A stretch of 64,000 nt of DNA from Cucumis sativus (lineage: Eukaryota; Streptophyta; Magnoliopsida; Cucurbitales; Cucurbitaceae), in NCBI RefSeq assembly GCF_000004075.3, contig NC_026661.2:21232307-21296306 (forward strand). The letters run 5' to 3'. The notes beneath the pieces are model-generated. The model saw nothing but the letters and a program-made list of their open reading frames with translations. It was not told the origin of the DNA and searched no databases. Below, one piece after another: positions 41,843 through 63,250 of this stretch (position 1 is its first letter; every line of letters begins with the position of its first letter). The position numbers and the translations under genes were made by a program.

Positions 41843-43410
41843 TAAAGTCTATAATAAATAAGAACATTAAATAATACCAAGGGTATGTCAAAATAAGAAA
41901 AACTAAACGAGCTTTCGACTGGTAAGATTTCTACTTAAGATGCAAAGTTTTGATGCACATTAAAAATCGATTGTTAGTTTGTCTAAATGTCATGTCATTA
42001 GTTAACAATCAAACAATGTGTGGTCTATAATAACTTTTCCTCATTATAAACTCATGTGCTCTATAAAACAATGCTTCCAAATTCATCTTTAAGGTAGGTT
42101 AAAAAAACTTACCTCTAAACTCAATTTGGGAGTTGAATGAATGTTGGGAACATTGAACATGGTGAAATAAATCAAATGATTGAAAAAAAAAAGGTTTAAG
42201 ATGAAAGTAGCCAAAGGTTCAAACAAGTTTACAAGCAATTTGAGAAGCAATAGCATAAAAATTGAGTTTTTTTTTTCTTTATTTATTAAAGAACAAAAAC
42301 AAATATGACTAGACATTTATGGGAGAAACCTTATTTTTTATTCTTCAAAACATAGTAAACACGATAACATAGTAAACACGATAAGAAAAACACGCTATAA
42401 TTATGTTATAATAAGTGTAAAAAACAAATAAATAACGAAACCTGAAAAAATTACCTATATCAAAAAGTATCATCAATTACGTAAAAACAAATATAAGATA
42501 AAATAGTACGTGTATAATGACTTAAACATTTAAGAGATGTTCATAGATAATCATGTCTCAAATGGAAATTAGAACAAGAAAAAAGTGATCAATAAAGAGT
42601 GAAATGACCAAAATAAGTGAAATAAAATAAGTTTTTAATAACAATTTAAATTCACAACCGTCAATGGAAAGATGAATTTTTTATTACATTCCATTTTATT
42701 AGCATCCAATTATAACATTTACAAATCATTTCATTAATTAGTTTCTATATGCTATGAATGGAAGAATGAAATGAACTCAATTAATTAATTTATTTAGGGG
42801 TTTAATTGATACACCACATAACGAAAGAAAAGAAAAGAAAAGGCAAAGTCTTTGGATTGCCCTTTTCCCTTGTATTAGGGTGTTTGTTAAAAGTTAAGTG
42901 ATGTACGCTGACGTTTACCTCCACTCAATACGTGGCAAAATATTATTGGTTGATATCTTACTGGTCAGTGAAGAAAATCAAAACCTCTCTCCCCAATTTT
43001 AATTTCCAAACAAACAATCAACAATTTTCTTTATAGTTTCAAAAAAGAAAAAAACATTTTTATTTCTTTTATACATTTACCGAAAATCCCCATTTTCTTC
43101 TCGGCGATCTTTGTTCAATACCATCCTTCAGCGGCTCTTCCGTTTCCGTTTCCGTTTCCATTTCAATTTCCCAGTTTTCTTCCAAACTCAGAAAAGCACA
43201 TTCGAGGAGCTCTGAATCTACAAAGAGATCCTTTCAATTACCATCATTTCCAGACGCTTCAATCTCTGCCATTTTTGTTTTTCTTTCTTTATAAATCATG
43301 GTGTTTCTTGCTGTTATTTGATAGATCATTTGATTCCGAGTCGGAAATTATTTGCTGATAGTGAATCTGGGGAAGGTGATTTGTTGTGTCGGAGCCTGTT
43401 CTGAGATCCC

Positions 43411-51076
<7,666 letters not shown>

Positions 51077-53326
51077 AAACGTGTTTTATTGCATTCTAAT
51101 TCTTGGTAGAGTTGATTTTTATAGTTGAAAACCTCAAGCATCCTATATTATTATAGTTATTGAGATGATGATAGAGGCAGTTGTTGCTTCTGGGAAATAA
51201 TGCAGCTCCCATATGTTTAGACAGAATTTATTTGTAAGATGTAATACTTAGAGAGAAATCTTGATAAGGTTTTTGTTCTGTTTTTCTTTTCTTTTTGGGC
51301 TCTTGGAGATATTTTATTTGCTTAACTTGCTTGAAAATATTATAAGCTCTTCTTCCTCTTTGGATTCCATTTTCTCAAACAGTTGATATGGTGGAGGGCA
51401 CATGTATATGTAGTGTCCAATAGAAACAAGGCAGCTCTGTAATCATCAAATGGTGCTACATTCAAAGTTAGAAACTGCTGTGATGTGAAACAGATATGCT
51501 GAGGATGATTTACAAATGGATTGTCAATAGAATCCTGGGGGATTTTTCTTCCCATTTCCATAGGAAAAATATACATCTCATTTTGATACACACACTGATA
51601 TTTTGAAGTCTGTTTAACTAGTTCATGTATTCTGAATTGTACAATTTTAGTCCATCTACTTTCAATAAATCTTAAATGAAATCTTAAATTTAGTCCCATT
51701 GATAAAATTAATATTCGACTTTCCATTTTATCTTTTTAACATATTCATATAATTTACTCTTCTTCCCCAAAAGTTATTATTATTATTTAATTAATTTTAG
51801 TGAAAGATTTGGGACTAAAATTTTAAAAAAAATAATTGGACAATAGTAAATAACAAAAAAAAAAATATTTTTTTTAAAAAACAAATTTTACAAAATATAA
51901 AGATAGAAGTCAATCAATTTTCATTCTTAATAAAATTCAAAACTTTACAATAATTGATAAATATTTTAATTTATTTTATTATTTTTAAAATCGTCAAGAA
52001 CTTAAAATATATTAAAATTTCAATATCTATCACAAACACTTACGGACACTATTATTTATAAATTTCGATAGAAACACTATCAGTATTTAATAACCTATGT
52101 TGGAAGTTATTTTAAATGCGAGAAAATTGTCAATCCCTTTTGGAAAAATATAAAGTTGTTTTTGGAAGAAACTCTTTGGAAATTCTGATTGGGTATGGGC
52201 GCCCAAGTTTCCTAACCTACTTTTTTTTCTTTTCCTTTGCGCATATTCCATTTACTTGTCTTTTTCGACATTTAATTCTAATTTGTAAATTTATATTTAA
52301 AAAAAATGCTCTTAATTTATAAAGACTAAACCCTAAACCCTAATTATTAACTCCAAAATATCGTGTATTGCCATTATTTTTTAAAAAAATACATAATTGA
52401 ATGAAGGATGTATTTTTCTATATTTATATTTGGGAAATTTTTAAAAATAATATAATCCAAAATTTTGTGTAAACATTTTAATTAATTTTATTATTCTTTT
52501 AAATATTGTTATGTATTTGATTGTTAATAGTAAAATGTTATCTATTGTAATTACTCGTTTCTTTTATAGAAAATATGTAACTGAAATAGATGCAACTATC
52601 ATATAAAATAATTTGTAAATATAACAAAGTTTAAATACATCTTTCTTAGCTTATCACTCGTTTTTTAACGATAGATCATATGATTAATAAATCATCAACA
52701 AGTATTAATCATCAAAAGATTTTGTTATATTTATAATTTTTAAAAAGATAGGTATACATTTAATACTCATTTACAATTAATTTTTTAAATAACCTCACCA
52801 AATAAATATCAAATTCAAACCTACAAAAATTGATCAAAATGAACTTATATCGTAAGCACTTTCTTTCCTGTACACTTGCTCTAAGGGTTTTTTTTTAAAA
52901 AAAATAAATTGCCTTTTCAATATATGATGTAATAATTCTTAAATTTATTTAGTTATGCTTGAAAGAGAAAAAAAAAAAAAAAAGAAGAAGAAGAAGAAGA
53001 AAAGAGAGTGAAATTATATTATCAAATAATTTACATTAGATAGCTTTTTTTTTAGACTAAGGTATGTATTATACATAACTCATCACCATCGAATCTAACC
53101 GGTCTACTTCGTAGCAATTGCTGCGAATGCAAATTTCTGGCCCGCCCTCGATTTCGCCACAGAAGAGGTTCATCGTTGTTCTTCAAGTCACCCGCCGGCT
53201 CCGGCCATCTTCAATTGAATGCGAGAGCGTGGTTTGATATGTTGGTAATGGAATCGTGAGATTGATGTTGCTGTGATAATAAAGAATCGGGACAAAGCGA
53301 AAAGCAGCTCTTGCACAATCGTTTTG
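51077..53326. other. Intergenic region MNS to MTPC4
   Basis: The MNS 3'UTR runs to about 51300. AT-rich sequence with a dispersed-repeat-like block (51880-52090), a telomere-like (CCCTAAA)2 motif at 52327-52342 and a GAA microsatellite (about 52980-53005) follows. The MTPC4 leader begins near 53100, where GC content rises. Short frames at 51340-51726 (-) and 52116-52322 (+) have no recognisable domain. Confidence 0.55.
52327..52342. repeat. Short interstitial telomere-like motif
   Basis: TAAACCCTAAACCCTAA, two and a bit plant telomere units (CCCTAAA), about 1 kb upstream of MTPC4. It is too short and too far from the start to be called a promoter telo-box with confidence. Confidence 0.6.
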
Positions 53327-53449
53327 ATGCGAACATCCTACTTATTGCAACGCTTCGGTTTTCACCACACTCACCGTTCTTCTTCTTCTACCTCATTTCG
53401 TTCCCTCTGCACTTCCTCGCCGCCTTCTTTATTTGACTCCAAAACACCA

Positions 53450-53482
<33 letters not shown>

Positions 53483-56400
53483 CAACATCAACCAGAATGT
53501 GACAGTTACCGCATTCCACTTATCGGAACTTACTTTCAGTCGCGGAGGCTTTCGTCTCCTTCCAGTTGTTCGAGACGCTCCGTTTTGTTGGGCTTGATTT
53601 CATTGGACTCTAATCCCCCTCGTCCTCCTCTTAACCACCATTACGCTTTCCATCGCGGTATCTTCCTTTTCAACTTTGCATTTTTTTTAATGTTAAAGTC
53701 TTTATACTTTTTGCTCGGAATGGGGATGTATTTATTCTTGTGCTCAATTCGTAACTTTTTCTCTCTCTCCTTTAAAAACTGGGTTTGTAACTTTTGCAGG
53801 TTTTTTCACTAGAGCTAAGCCTGTACAAAGAATTGAATTCAATGATTATCATAGGTAGTGGTTCTTTTTCTTACACAGTTCCCTTGAATGTTATGTAGTG
53901 ATATAATTATGAAATACATACACATTAACACGTTTATCTCTTCGTAGTTTTGTTCTAATTAATGTAAAGGCGAGCAATTGCTGTTATATCATTTCATTTC
54001 CGTGCTCGGCCTGATTGTGTCTTACTCAGTTTTGAAGTTTTGATCTAGTGTTAAATTGTAACTACACTGAAAAGTTCGATTGGTTGGTCAGTGAAATGTA
54101 ATATTTTCAATCTTTTCTTCCAGAATCAGCACCTTTACACTCAAACACCATATCAGCCAGCTATGATTCATAATATTTGAACATATGAAATTTTAACTTG
54201 AAATGAGCCAGTTATACTGGAGAAATTTCCGTTTAAGTTGTTAATTAGTATGAATGTAGTCTTTTCAGTTTATTTTTCAACACATAGGATCTTATAGGTA
54301 GCACTCAATGTAAATGTGTGTACTTTTGATGAAAACAATCCTCAGGAAGAGATACAGAGTAGAAGGCACGTGAAAAAGGAAATTAACTTATAATCACACA
54401 GGAATTGGGATTACCTTATCGTCACTGTTAGTATGTTTTCTTCACATATCCCATAGTGGAAGTTAATTTTACCTCATTGACTTATTTTCTTCATTTTTCC
54501 GGTATAATATTTTTATCCTAGTCAACGAGCAGTTACCACTGCTTTGTGGTGCAATTTCCTTGTTTTCTCTCTGAAATTTGGGGTTTGGTTTGCCACATCA
54601 AGTCATGTCATGCTGGCAGAAGTTGTGCACTCTGTTGCTGATTTTGCAAATCAGGTATCTTAACCTTTCATCTAGCAAAGCATAACTGTCCATGTCTCAT
54701 TTTAACTTGAGTTGTTAATCACTGAATGCAGAGAAACTAATTATTTTTAACATTGTAGGCACTTCTTGCTTATGGTCTGAGTAGCTCAAGGCGTGCCCCT
54801 GATGCTATCCATCCGTGAGTTATAAATATCTTCGTCATTTTAGTTTCATCCAGTTTGTATACACATAATTTCCAACCTAAGTGGCAATATTGCTTTCTAC
54901 TTTATACAAGAAGTTATTTTTTTCAATCTTTCCGTGCTAGTGTTATGATTCGGCTGCAATTTTATCTTAATAACCAAATTGAGTGGTTTTCATGCTGTGG
55001 TGCAGAAATACTATGACCTATTACTATTATTTTAATCGAAACATCTGAGATATTTTCGTTGTTGAACAGTTACGGATATTCTAAGGAAAGGTTTGTTTGG
55101 TCATTGATATCTGCTGTTGGGATCTTTTGTCTTGGTTCTGGTGCTACCATTGTTAATGGAATCCAAAATTTGTGGACTTCACAGGTAACTGGTCAATTGA
55201 AATTTGAATCCTGCTTCACATGTTATCACTTTCAAATTTTCTCTTTTCCCATTTGGTACTTAGCTCATTTGTTGTTAGTGGCAACTCTGGATGTTATCTT
55301 CTAATTTTGTTTGCTTCAGCCTCCTGCCAATATACATTATGCAGCCTTAGTGATTGGTGGTTCACTTATTATTGAAGGTCTGATTTTATCCTTCTTTAAA
55401 ATGAATGTCCACAACTACTACTAATTGGATATAATCTAATTTGATTTTACTCCACAATAATTTTATCTGCTCAGGTGCTTCCCTGGTTGTTGCCATTCAA
55501 GCTGTCAAGAAAGGTGCTGCTGCAGAGGGAATGAAACTGAGAGACTATGTTTGGCGTGGTCATGATCCCACATCTGTAGCAGTTATGACAGAGGTGGTGA
55601 CTCTTACATACTGTGGATTGAGGAACATTGTTCCTAAGTGTTAAACTCTCATGTGGTAAAAATTCTTAAGATTATTAAATTAATGAAGCACGAAATGTCA
55701 GAAGTACCTAAGCTTGTTTGACACGAGGGAGCGTGCATTCACATAGTTGATTAAGAATTATTAAGTTTAGGGTCAAAGATTTAGAATTGCATCCAATATG
55801 ATAGAGTATTTTCAGACCTTTTAGTTTTTAGTTGTTTAAGATAGTTTTTAAATCAGTTGAATCTGTGAACTTTTAATGTTCTTCAATGAAGTGGATTAAT
55901 TCACGGAACTACAGAGTGGTATCATTTGATGTCAAATATATCAATGAAGGATTCTTTTGTCTACGTTTGTGGGTTCCCTTTTCTGTTTGGCGGTTATTTT
56001 GTGTATGCTCTTGTACGTTCTTTTATTTTCTTCCACGAAAGCTTGGTTTCTTATGAGGAAAAAGATGCTAGACATTCTGTTGAGCCAGTTTTCTGAAATG
56101 TTCAGGATGGTGCTGCAGTCACTGGTCTTATCATTGCTGCTGCATCTCTTGTTGCAGTTAATACCACTGGGAATGCAATTTATGATCCCATCGGTTCCAT
56201 TATAGTTGGTAACTTACTTGGAATGGTATGTCTCCTACCTGCAACTGTATGCAAATATTTTTTTTCTCCACATTTGTTTATTGAAAGAGACATTTCATAG
56301 TGACTATTTATAAACCCTAAATAATAATTGTGTCAATTTAAACTAAATGTATTAATTTACACCCTCTTTCAAATTTGAAACATGCATGACATGGATTTGT

Positions 56401-58539
56401 TTTATTTGATAAAAGTAAATTCACTACTTTCGTATGTACTAGGTCTTTCTTAGGATGTCTTTACCTGCGTACTCTTACCTAGTTTTCCATCCAAACATTC
56501 AATTCCAGGGCTGACATGTGATTGATCACGACGTCCTGTAAAAAAATATAATTGATAGCGAGTAGAAAGCTTTTGTTGAAATAATGAAAAGAAATGCTTC
56601 AACCTGACCTCTCAAAAGAAGTCCAAGCCTAGCTACCTTTTGCTTCCAATACCCACTGGCTAAATCTTGGAATCGCAAGAATAGCCACAACCAAACTCTC
56701 TTATATCATGTTCTGTAATACAAATAAGTGATAGTGAAGTAAAAAAAAAAGAAACAGCTTCTACAACAAACCACGCCACTAATGGAGTGGCAAAGGAAAT
56801 GCATTATACGGTAGATTAGTAACCGGTGGTCTACAATGGTATTCTCAGTAGTTTACAATTTCTCCCATTGGAATATCATTGTTTTCTCTGTAGTCACAAT
56901 GTCAGCAAGCACGAGAATTTTAAAAAAGGTTTGAGCTAAAAGTTACATGAATAATAAACAATATAGTAGTCTGAGAGTTACTAAAAAAATTTCAAAAATT
57001 TACAGGTGGCCATTTTTCTCATCCAACGTAATCGGCATGCTTTGATCGGCAGAGCAATGGATGAAAATGATATGCAGAAAGTTCTCCAATTCTTGAAGAA
57101 CGATCCAGTATGGTTATGCTTGATAAATTTCTCGTTGGATCTTTGCTTTAATATTATACTTCATGATTTCAAATTTTGAAGTCTTCTTCTCTAGGTCGTT
57201 GATGCTTTATATGATTGCAAAAGCGAGGTGATTGGACCAGGATTTTATAGATTCAAGGCAGAAATAGGTGGATTTTTTTTACTTTTATTTTTCCCTCTAT
57301 TTTTTTCTTCTATACTCCACCAATGTTACACAGTTTCTCTATTGCTTAGGTTCTTTCATTGATTTTAGTCAATTTAAAAGGTGAATCAAGTATCCATTAC
57401 TTTCATCATATATGTTATGCCTATGGATTGCCTTCCTTCTGTATATTTTATACCTTATGTGATTCGTGGCTCGTGACATCCTACATCAGATGTAAATTAT
57501 TTCAACTTCTATAGCGGCCTCATCATGTCGTTCTGTTATCACTTGTTTGTTTAAAGATCAAAACTTACAGAAAACAATTGGTTGCAAAACTTATAGAAAA
57601 CGATTGGTTGCAAAGGAGAACAACTGTTTGTTGTATTCTAATTGTGGGATGAAGTAGAGTGATTTTAACTAAAGCACAATCAACTTGTATATTTTTCAAC
57701 ATGCTTAAAAGCTGTGGTCGTTGTCAGTTTTATTTCCAATGATTCTATATTTCAGGCAGTTTATGAAATTATGTACCATCAATATATTTTGATTTTATCT
57801 GGCTATATGAAGCAGATTTCAATGGAGTCATGGTGGTGCAAAATTATCTAACTAGGACTGGACGTGAAGAGTGGGCTAGAGAGGTTGATACTGTTTCCTT
57901 ATCTTCAGCTTTCTCACTAGTGTTCGTTTTTGTTTGATTTGATTTTTTAAACTCAATAATAGTCAAGGAAATGACTGCAATATGATTTCTGGATGTGATC
58001 TCTTGTCCAAGAAATACACATTGGACTCTGCTTAATCATGTTGCATGACTCTTAATCCATATTTCTTTAATGTTACTAGAAAATTATTTTTACGAACTGA
58101 TGATCATTCAATCTGATAACTAAAAAACCTGTCAATGTTTGGACAAGTTCTTGTTTTAAAGAGGGGATTTTGAAATCGCCATCACATTATCTATTTTTAT
58201 TGTTTTTACTCTGTAAGCATTCATGTCCAATGGTAGTTTCCTTAAGATGATGTCTGAACTAAATCCACGTTGAACAGTTTCGTCAAGCTGCGAAGAGCAA
58301 GGATGATTCAACTTTGCTCAAAATTATGTCGAACTACGGTATGTATGAAATGAACCTTCAATATTTAACAAAATTGGGATCTCAACATGATTCGTTCTCA
58401 AATTCTTGTTGCAGGTGAAGAAGTGGTTACTGCTTTAGGAAGTGAAGTTGATAGGCTAGAGAAAGAGATTCAGGAGCTCGTTCCGGGCATTCGGCATGTC
58501 GATATTGAGGCTCATAATCCTACTGGGCCAACCCCATGA
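53327..58539 (+). CDS. MTPC4: Cation diffusion facilitator, metal tolerance protein C4 (ZNT9-like)
   Basis: Thirteen exons: 53327-53657, 53800-53854, 54522-54654, 54759-54814, 55070-55184, 55320-55377, 55475-55593, 56106-56225, 57006-57107, 57195-57267, 57816-57883, 58278-58338, 58415-58539; 471 aa. The start at 53327 gives MRTSYLLQRFGFHHTHRSSS, an Arg/Ser-rich acid-free leader of mitochondrial type; an in-frame ATG at 53273 would add 18 residues. A run of about 11-12 Gln (CAG repeat near 53450-53480) interrupts the presequence region. The CDF core has several membrane spans from about residue 135, with metal-site patterns VHSVADFANQ (H165, D169) and WRGHDPTSVAVMTED (H279 to D290). A soluble tail ends VPGIRHVDIEAHNPTGPTP. 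The family exports Zn or related divalent cations; the animal relative SLC30A9 acts in mitochondria. The substrate here is inferred. Confidence 0.93.
53448..53491 (+). repeat. CAG/CAA trinucleotide repeat coding polyglutamine
   Basis: CAG units with a few CAA, then CATCAACC, in frame in MTPC4 exon 1. This is a coding microsatellite likely to vary in length between accessions. Confidence 0.9.
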
Positions 58540-60378
58540 GTCACAGGGAAGTCTTTCTTTTCTGTTAATATCGTTACGATTTGTCAATATTATGGCTGCC
58601 TTTTAATCGATCCTGAAATGAAGGTTTGGCTTGCCAATGAGGTTTGTGTGTGTGTTAGTCAACGAGTTTCCACTTGAAGTTCAAAACCTTCCCGGTAGGA
58701 AACTCGTTAATAATGCACTTCAAGTCTAGGGGGTTTAGGTTGACGTACTCTCATTCCGAACCCTAGTATGTTCAGCCTATTCAAAGTTCACTGTATTTCC
58801 CTTACATTAAAAGAAATTCATTGTTGAACTTTTGACATTCATTCCAAATGTTTGTGAAGATTATTGCAGGGTTTTTTTTCCTTTTTTCCTATGAGATAAC
58901 TCGTAAAGTTGTTGACACCCCGAGTACAATTCAATGTTATGAAAATTAGAATTGAAAAGACATAGGTAATAAGTATTGATCCTAAAACTTTTGTTTTATC
59001 TATTTTATTTAGTTTGTAGATTTTAGAGTTTTAGATATCAATTAATTTTTATTTATTGTATTTTTTAGACTCTTCCAAATCAGTCTACCATTCTTTCGGA
59101 TAATACTTGAGCGTATCTTGGGTATCTATGTGTGCATTCTTTCTCACAATTTTCATAAAAAAAGTTTAAAATATTCTTAAAATAAAGAAAGAAATAATCA
59201 TAATTAATCACGGGACAAGTTATAATTGAACAATTTAGTGGAATGAAAAGATTGCATTATAATTAAACAATTGGGAGGATGCAAGTAGATAGTTTTATAT
59301 CCCTTCTATTTTCAATTTCTTTAATTGCGTTCGTTTGCATATCATGTTACTAAAAAGCAGCATTTCCATTTCTTCCATCAAACTCAACTTTATTGTATTG
59401 TTCGCTCCACTCCACTCTTTTGTTCCTCCCAAAGAACTCTTCCCATTCTTCTTAGGTTTGTTTAGGCATGAAGATTTAAAACCTTCCAAACTTCAAAAAA
59501 GGATTGTGTCAAATATATTTTGAAGGGTTACCTATACATATCAATGATAATTATTGTTATTGGATTTGTCTACCATTATTGTTTGTCCGTGCATTTCTTT
59601 TTTTTTTTTCTTTCTAGAATAATTACTCTTAGTTTCCAAGTTTTAATGAATATGTTATTTTGGGATTAAAAGATGTTAAAAGGTAATTTCTGTTTAATTT
59701 CTTTAAGAAATAAGTGTCATTTAAAAGAGATTTTTTAAAATAGAAAATAAAAACCAAACAATTTACCCCATAAAAAAACCCACTTTATAGAATTTGTTTT
59801 TTAATTTAAAATGTCACGAATTGAAGAACGGATCAAATGAATCTCATAAAAAGTGTACGTTTTTTAATCTCATAAAATAAACGAACATATTCTTGCGTGC
59901 AAAAACAAGAATTATCAACTAATTAAAATGTATTTACAAATAAACTACAAAATCATCAACTAACAAAATTTCCTAAAAACATTCATTCTATCAACGACTT
60001 TAAAACCAATTCAATTTCAATGTTTTCAAAATCCAAAACAAAATATGACAAAGTAGACAGAAATACTAACTAATAATGAGAAAATGGGACAGAGATTACA
60101 ACCAAGCGTATAAATAATGGAATTAGTCTAATTCAAGAAATCCCCCATCGACATCTTTTTAAAAATTTAACAAAGGAAACAAAATTTTCAAGAAATTGAT
60201 CCACGTCCTCCAAACAACTAACAAACAATGATAAGCTTGATGATGATCAAGTATAGAAGAGTTCAGATGATATGAGACCAAGGAAATTTCACTTCAAATT
60301 ATCCCATCAAATAAGGACAGAATTAGAAGCCTCTACTAACTTTCACCCTTCATGGCAAAAAAAAAAAAATCAGAGAAA
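58540..60378. other. Convergent intergenic region MTPC4 and RPL7
   Basis: The MTPC4 3'UTR (with a small inverted repeat at 58661-58708) and the RPL7 3'UTR (right end) face each other across AT-rich DNA. Overlapping frames at 59295-59523 on both strands have no recognised domain. No other gene was seen. Confidence 0.55.
58661..58708 (+). other. 11-bp inverted repeat (hairpin) in MTPC4 3' region
   Basis: AACGAGTTTCC (58661-58671) and GGAAACTCGTT (58698-58708) are perfect reverse complements separated by 26 bases. The position, about 120 bp after the stop codon, allows a 3'UTR hairpin; function is unknown. Confidence 0.7.
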
Positions 60379-61630
<1,252 letters not shown>

Positions 61631-62378
61631 CTTTGTGCTGAAAGAGATAATTAAAAATGATTAAACACACTCTGTTAACAGGGGACTAGTAATAATACCC
61701 CGAAGTCAACATAACTGACCGATTAATAGCACAAGATATATTCATGGAAATTCTACATTTACACTTGGAAGAAGAGACGCAACCCCACAATATACAAATG
61801 GAGAAACTGGGCAAATGGTATATTCCTTAAATTCAAATGAAAAAGGCATCGTATATACGTAATAGCCAACATTGGAAACGCAGAAGATTTCTTGATTCGT
61901 GATCAAATGATAATTTCGCAACAGTAGAAAAATGGGGAGTGGCAATGCACCAAATTCGTTGAATTATTACAATTTAGGGACAATGATAAATTGAAATGGC
62001 ATGAAAATCCCAAAATCCTAGACGTCATAAAACAAAAATCGGTGAATAAAATATATATATCTATCGTCTAACACGTAGATGTAGACAACTAAGTAGAACA
62101 GGAATAGCACTCGACGCCATGTCAGTGGTGCTTATTAGTGAATCGATATTCTTCCATTAATGAATGCAGAACTATACATTTGCCAGAACATTCTCTCAAT
62201 AAAATTGTGAGATAAAACAATGTGAAAATCTTTTCAGAATATAAGATCATACACATCAACTAAGTACCTTACTGCTTGGGAAAACAAAAAACAAAAATCA
62301 AATACCGTCGATTTCGATAAATCTGATGCCAGTGTTTAAATCAAGAAGAAAGATTGCCTGTATTAATGCTACTCACCC

Positions 62379-62465
62379 TTTGTTGCTGTTGTGATACTGA
62401 TTATTGAAGCAGAATTAGGGTTTCCTGAGCATGGAAAAGGGAAGAAGGCGATCAAATGAAAGGTA
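62379..62465 (-). other. Probable RPL7 5'UTR exon
   Basis: On the minus strand the segment ends AGCAACAAAGG and is followed by GTGAGTAGC, a good splice donor. A matching acceptor (CTCTTTCAG/CACAAAG) lies near 61640, 8 bases before the ATG. The intron, about 740 bp, would be a 5'UTR intron. The transcription start itself is not visible. Confidence 0.55.
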
Positions 62466-62482
62466 GGGTTTTGTAGGGTTTG
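62416..62482 (-). promoter_or_regulatory. Telo-box cluster of RPL7
   Basis: Plus-strand TTAGGGTTT at 62416-62424 reads AAACCCTAA on the coding strand, and two further TAGGGTTT words follow at about 62464-62482. Telo-boxes near the transcription start are characteristic of plant ribosomal protein genes. Confidence 0.75.
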
Positions 62483-62508
62483 TCCGCGCCAAGACTGAGT
62501 ACATCAAT

Positions 62509-62583
62509 AGCCCAAAAGGTGGCAATACTAAAGCACAGTGATTGGGCCCAAATTCTTGTCTCGTTTGTCATAGGCCCAGCCCA
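62509..62583 (-). promoter_or_regulatory. Site II (TGGGCY) element cluster of RPL7
   Basis: AGCCCA at 62509-62514, TGGGCCCA at 62543-62550, GGCCCA at 62573-62578 and GCCCA at 62579-62583. Read toward RPL7 these are TGGGCT/TGGGCC site II elements, which bind TCP factors and work together with telo-boxes in plant translation genes. The order site II then telo-box then gene is the expected one. Confidence 0.75.
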
Positions 62584-62689
62584 TATGGTTCAATGAGGAC
62601 ATAGGTTGTGTACCCAAAACGAAAATAAATGGATAGTTGTAAATATAAGAATTATATTCAAAATAATTAAATATATAACAAAAAAAATT

Positions 62690-62885
62690 TTAAAAATTGT
62701 AAATATAGTAAAATCTATTGATTGTAAAAGTCTATCAATAATAGGTTGTATATCAAATATTGGTCGATAAACAATAAAGCATACGAATCTATCTGCGATA
62801 AAAATTTATCACTGATGTATTTTGCTATGATTGCAAAATTTTCAAAATATTACTACATACTTGATAATTATTCTAAAAGTTGTTA
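62690..62885. repeat. AT-rich dispersed repeat, TATCA/TGATA type
   Basis: Contains AAAATCTATTGATTGTAAAA, GTCTATCAATAATAGGTTGT, GATAAAAATTTATCACTGAT and a TTTTGCTATGATTGCAAAAT end. Resembles the copies at 11013 and 49372. It lies just upstream of the RPL7 promoter. Confidence 0.55.
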
Positions 62886-63010
62886 CCCATTATAATTACT
62901 TACTAATAAAAATCATATCGTACCAAGTACTTTCTAAGTGAAGAAAATAGATCAACTGAGTTGTTTTCAAGTGGACTTACAAGTATTAAGTACCAAAGCT
63001 CGTTTGAGAT

Positions 63011-63250
63011 AGGTGTGATCATTGGTCAGTTGGATTCGAATTGACCAAGTCCAACCATAGTCGAATTAGTAAATGTTCAAATTGTTTTCGACATCGATTA
63101 GTAAAGGTCGGTCGATCGATTTTTGTCATGTCATTTAGAAATGGTCGATTTGAAACTTTTTGAAACAAACATCGATCGATCCCTCTTATTTTCCAACCGA
63201 TCGACTTTAATTTGGTCGGCTCTGTTTTTTGGTTTATCATGTTCACCCCT
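63011..63250. mobile_element. Candidate MITE with GGGGTGA-type ends
   Basis: The left end AGGTGTGATCATTGGTCAG and the reverse complement of the right end, AGGGGTGAACATGATAAAC, are related. The interior is full of GGTCG, CGATCGAT and CCGATCGAC palindromes. This resembles a common small non-autonomous DNA element of eudicots. No clear target duplication was found. Confidence 0.4.

Larger units (their letters stand above)
39118..43410. other. GATA gene 5' leader/promoter, repeats, MNS promoter
   Basis: 39118-39760 holds the GATA 5'UTR with a probable leader intron (donor near 39539, acceptor just before 39117, read leftward) and the promoter. 39905-40040 is a TATCA-type repeat, 41083-41842 is a MITE, and 42346-42379 has a 17-bp ACATAGTAAACACGATA unit twice. 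43080-43410 is the C/T-rich leader of the MNS gene, with a TTTCCG hexamer repeated at 43139-43158. The remaining AT-rich sequence shows no gene. Confidence 0.55.

Noticed and set aside
51340..51726. 128-codon minus-strand frame after the MNS gene
   Set aside because: AT-rich sequence with no domain, no splice partners and no coding bias that I can see.
53273..53326. Upstream in-frame ATG of MTPC4
   Set aside because: Would add 18 residues including Asp and several Lys before a typical mitochondrial-type leader; the ATG at 53327 gives the better N-terminus. Not excluded.
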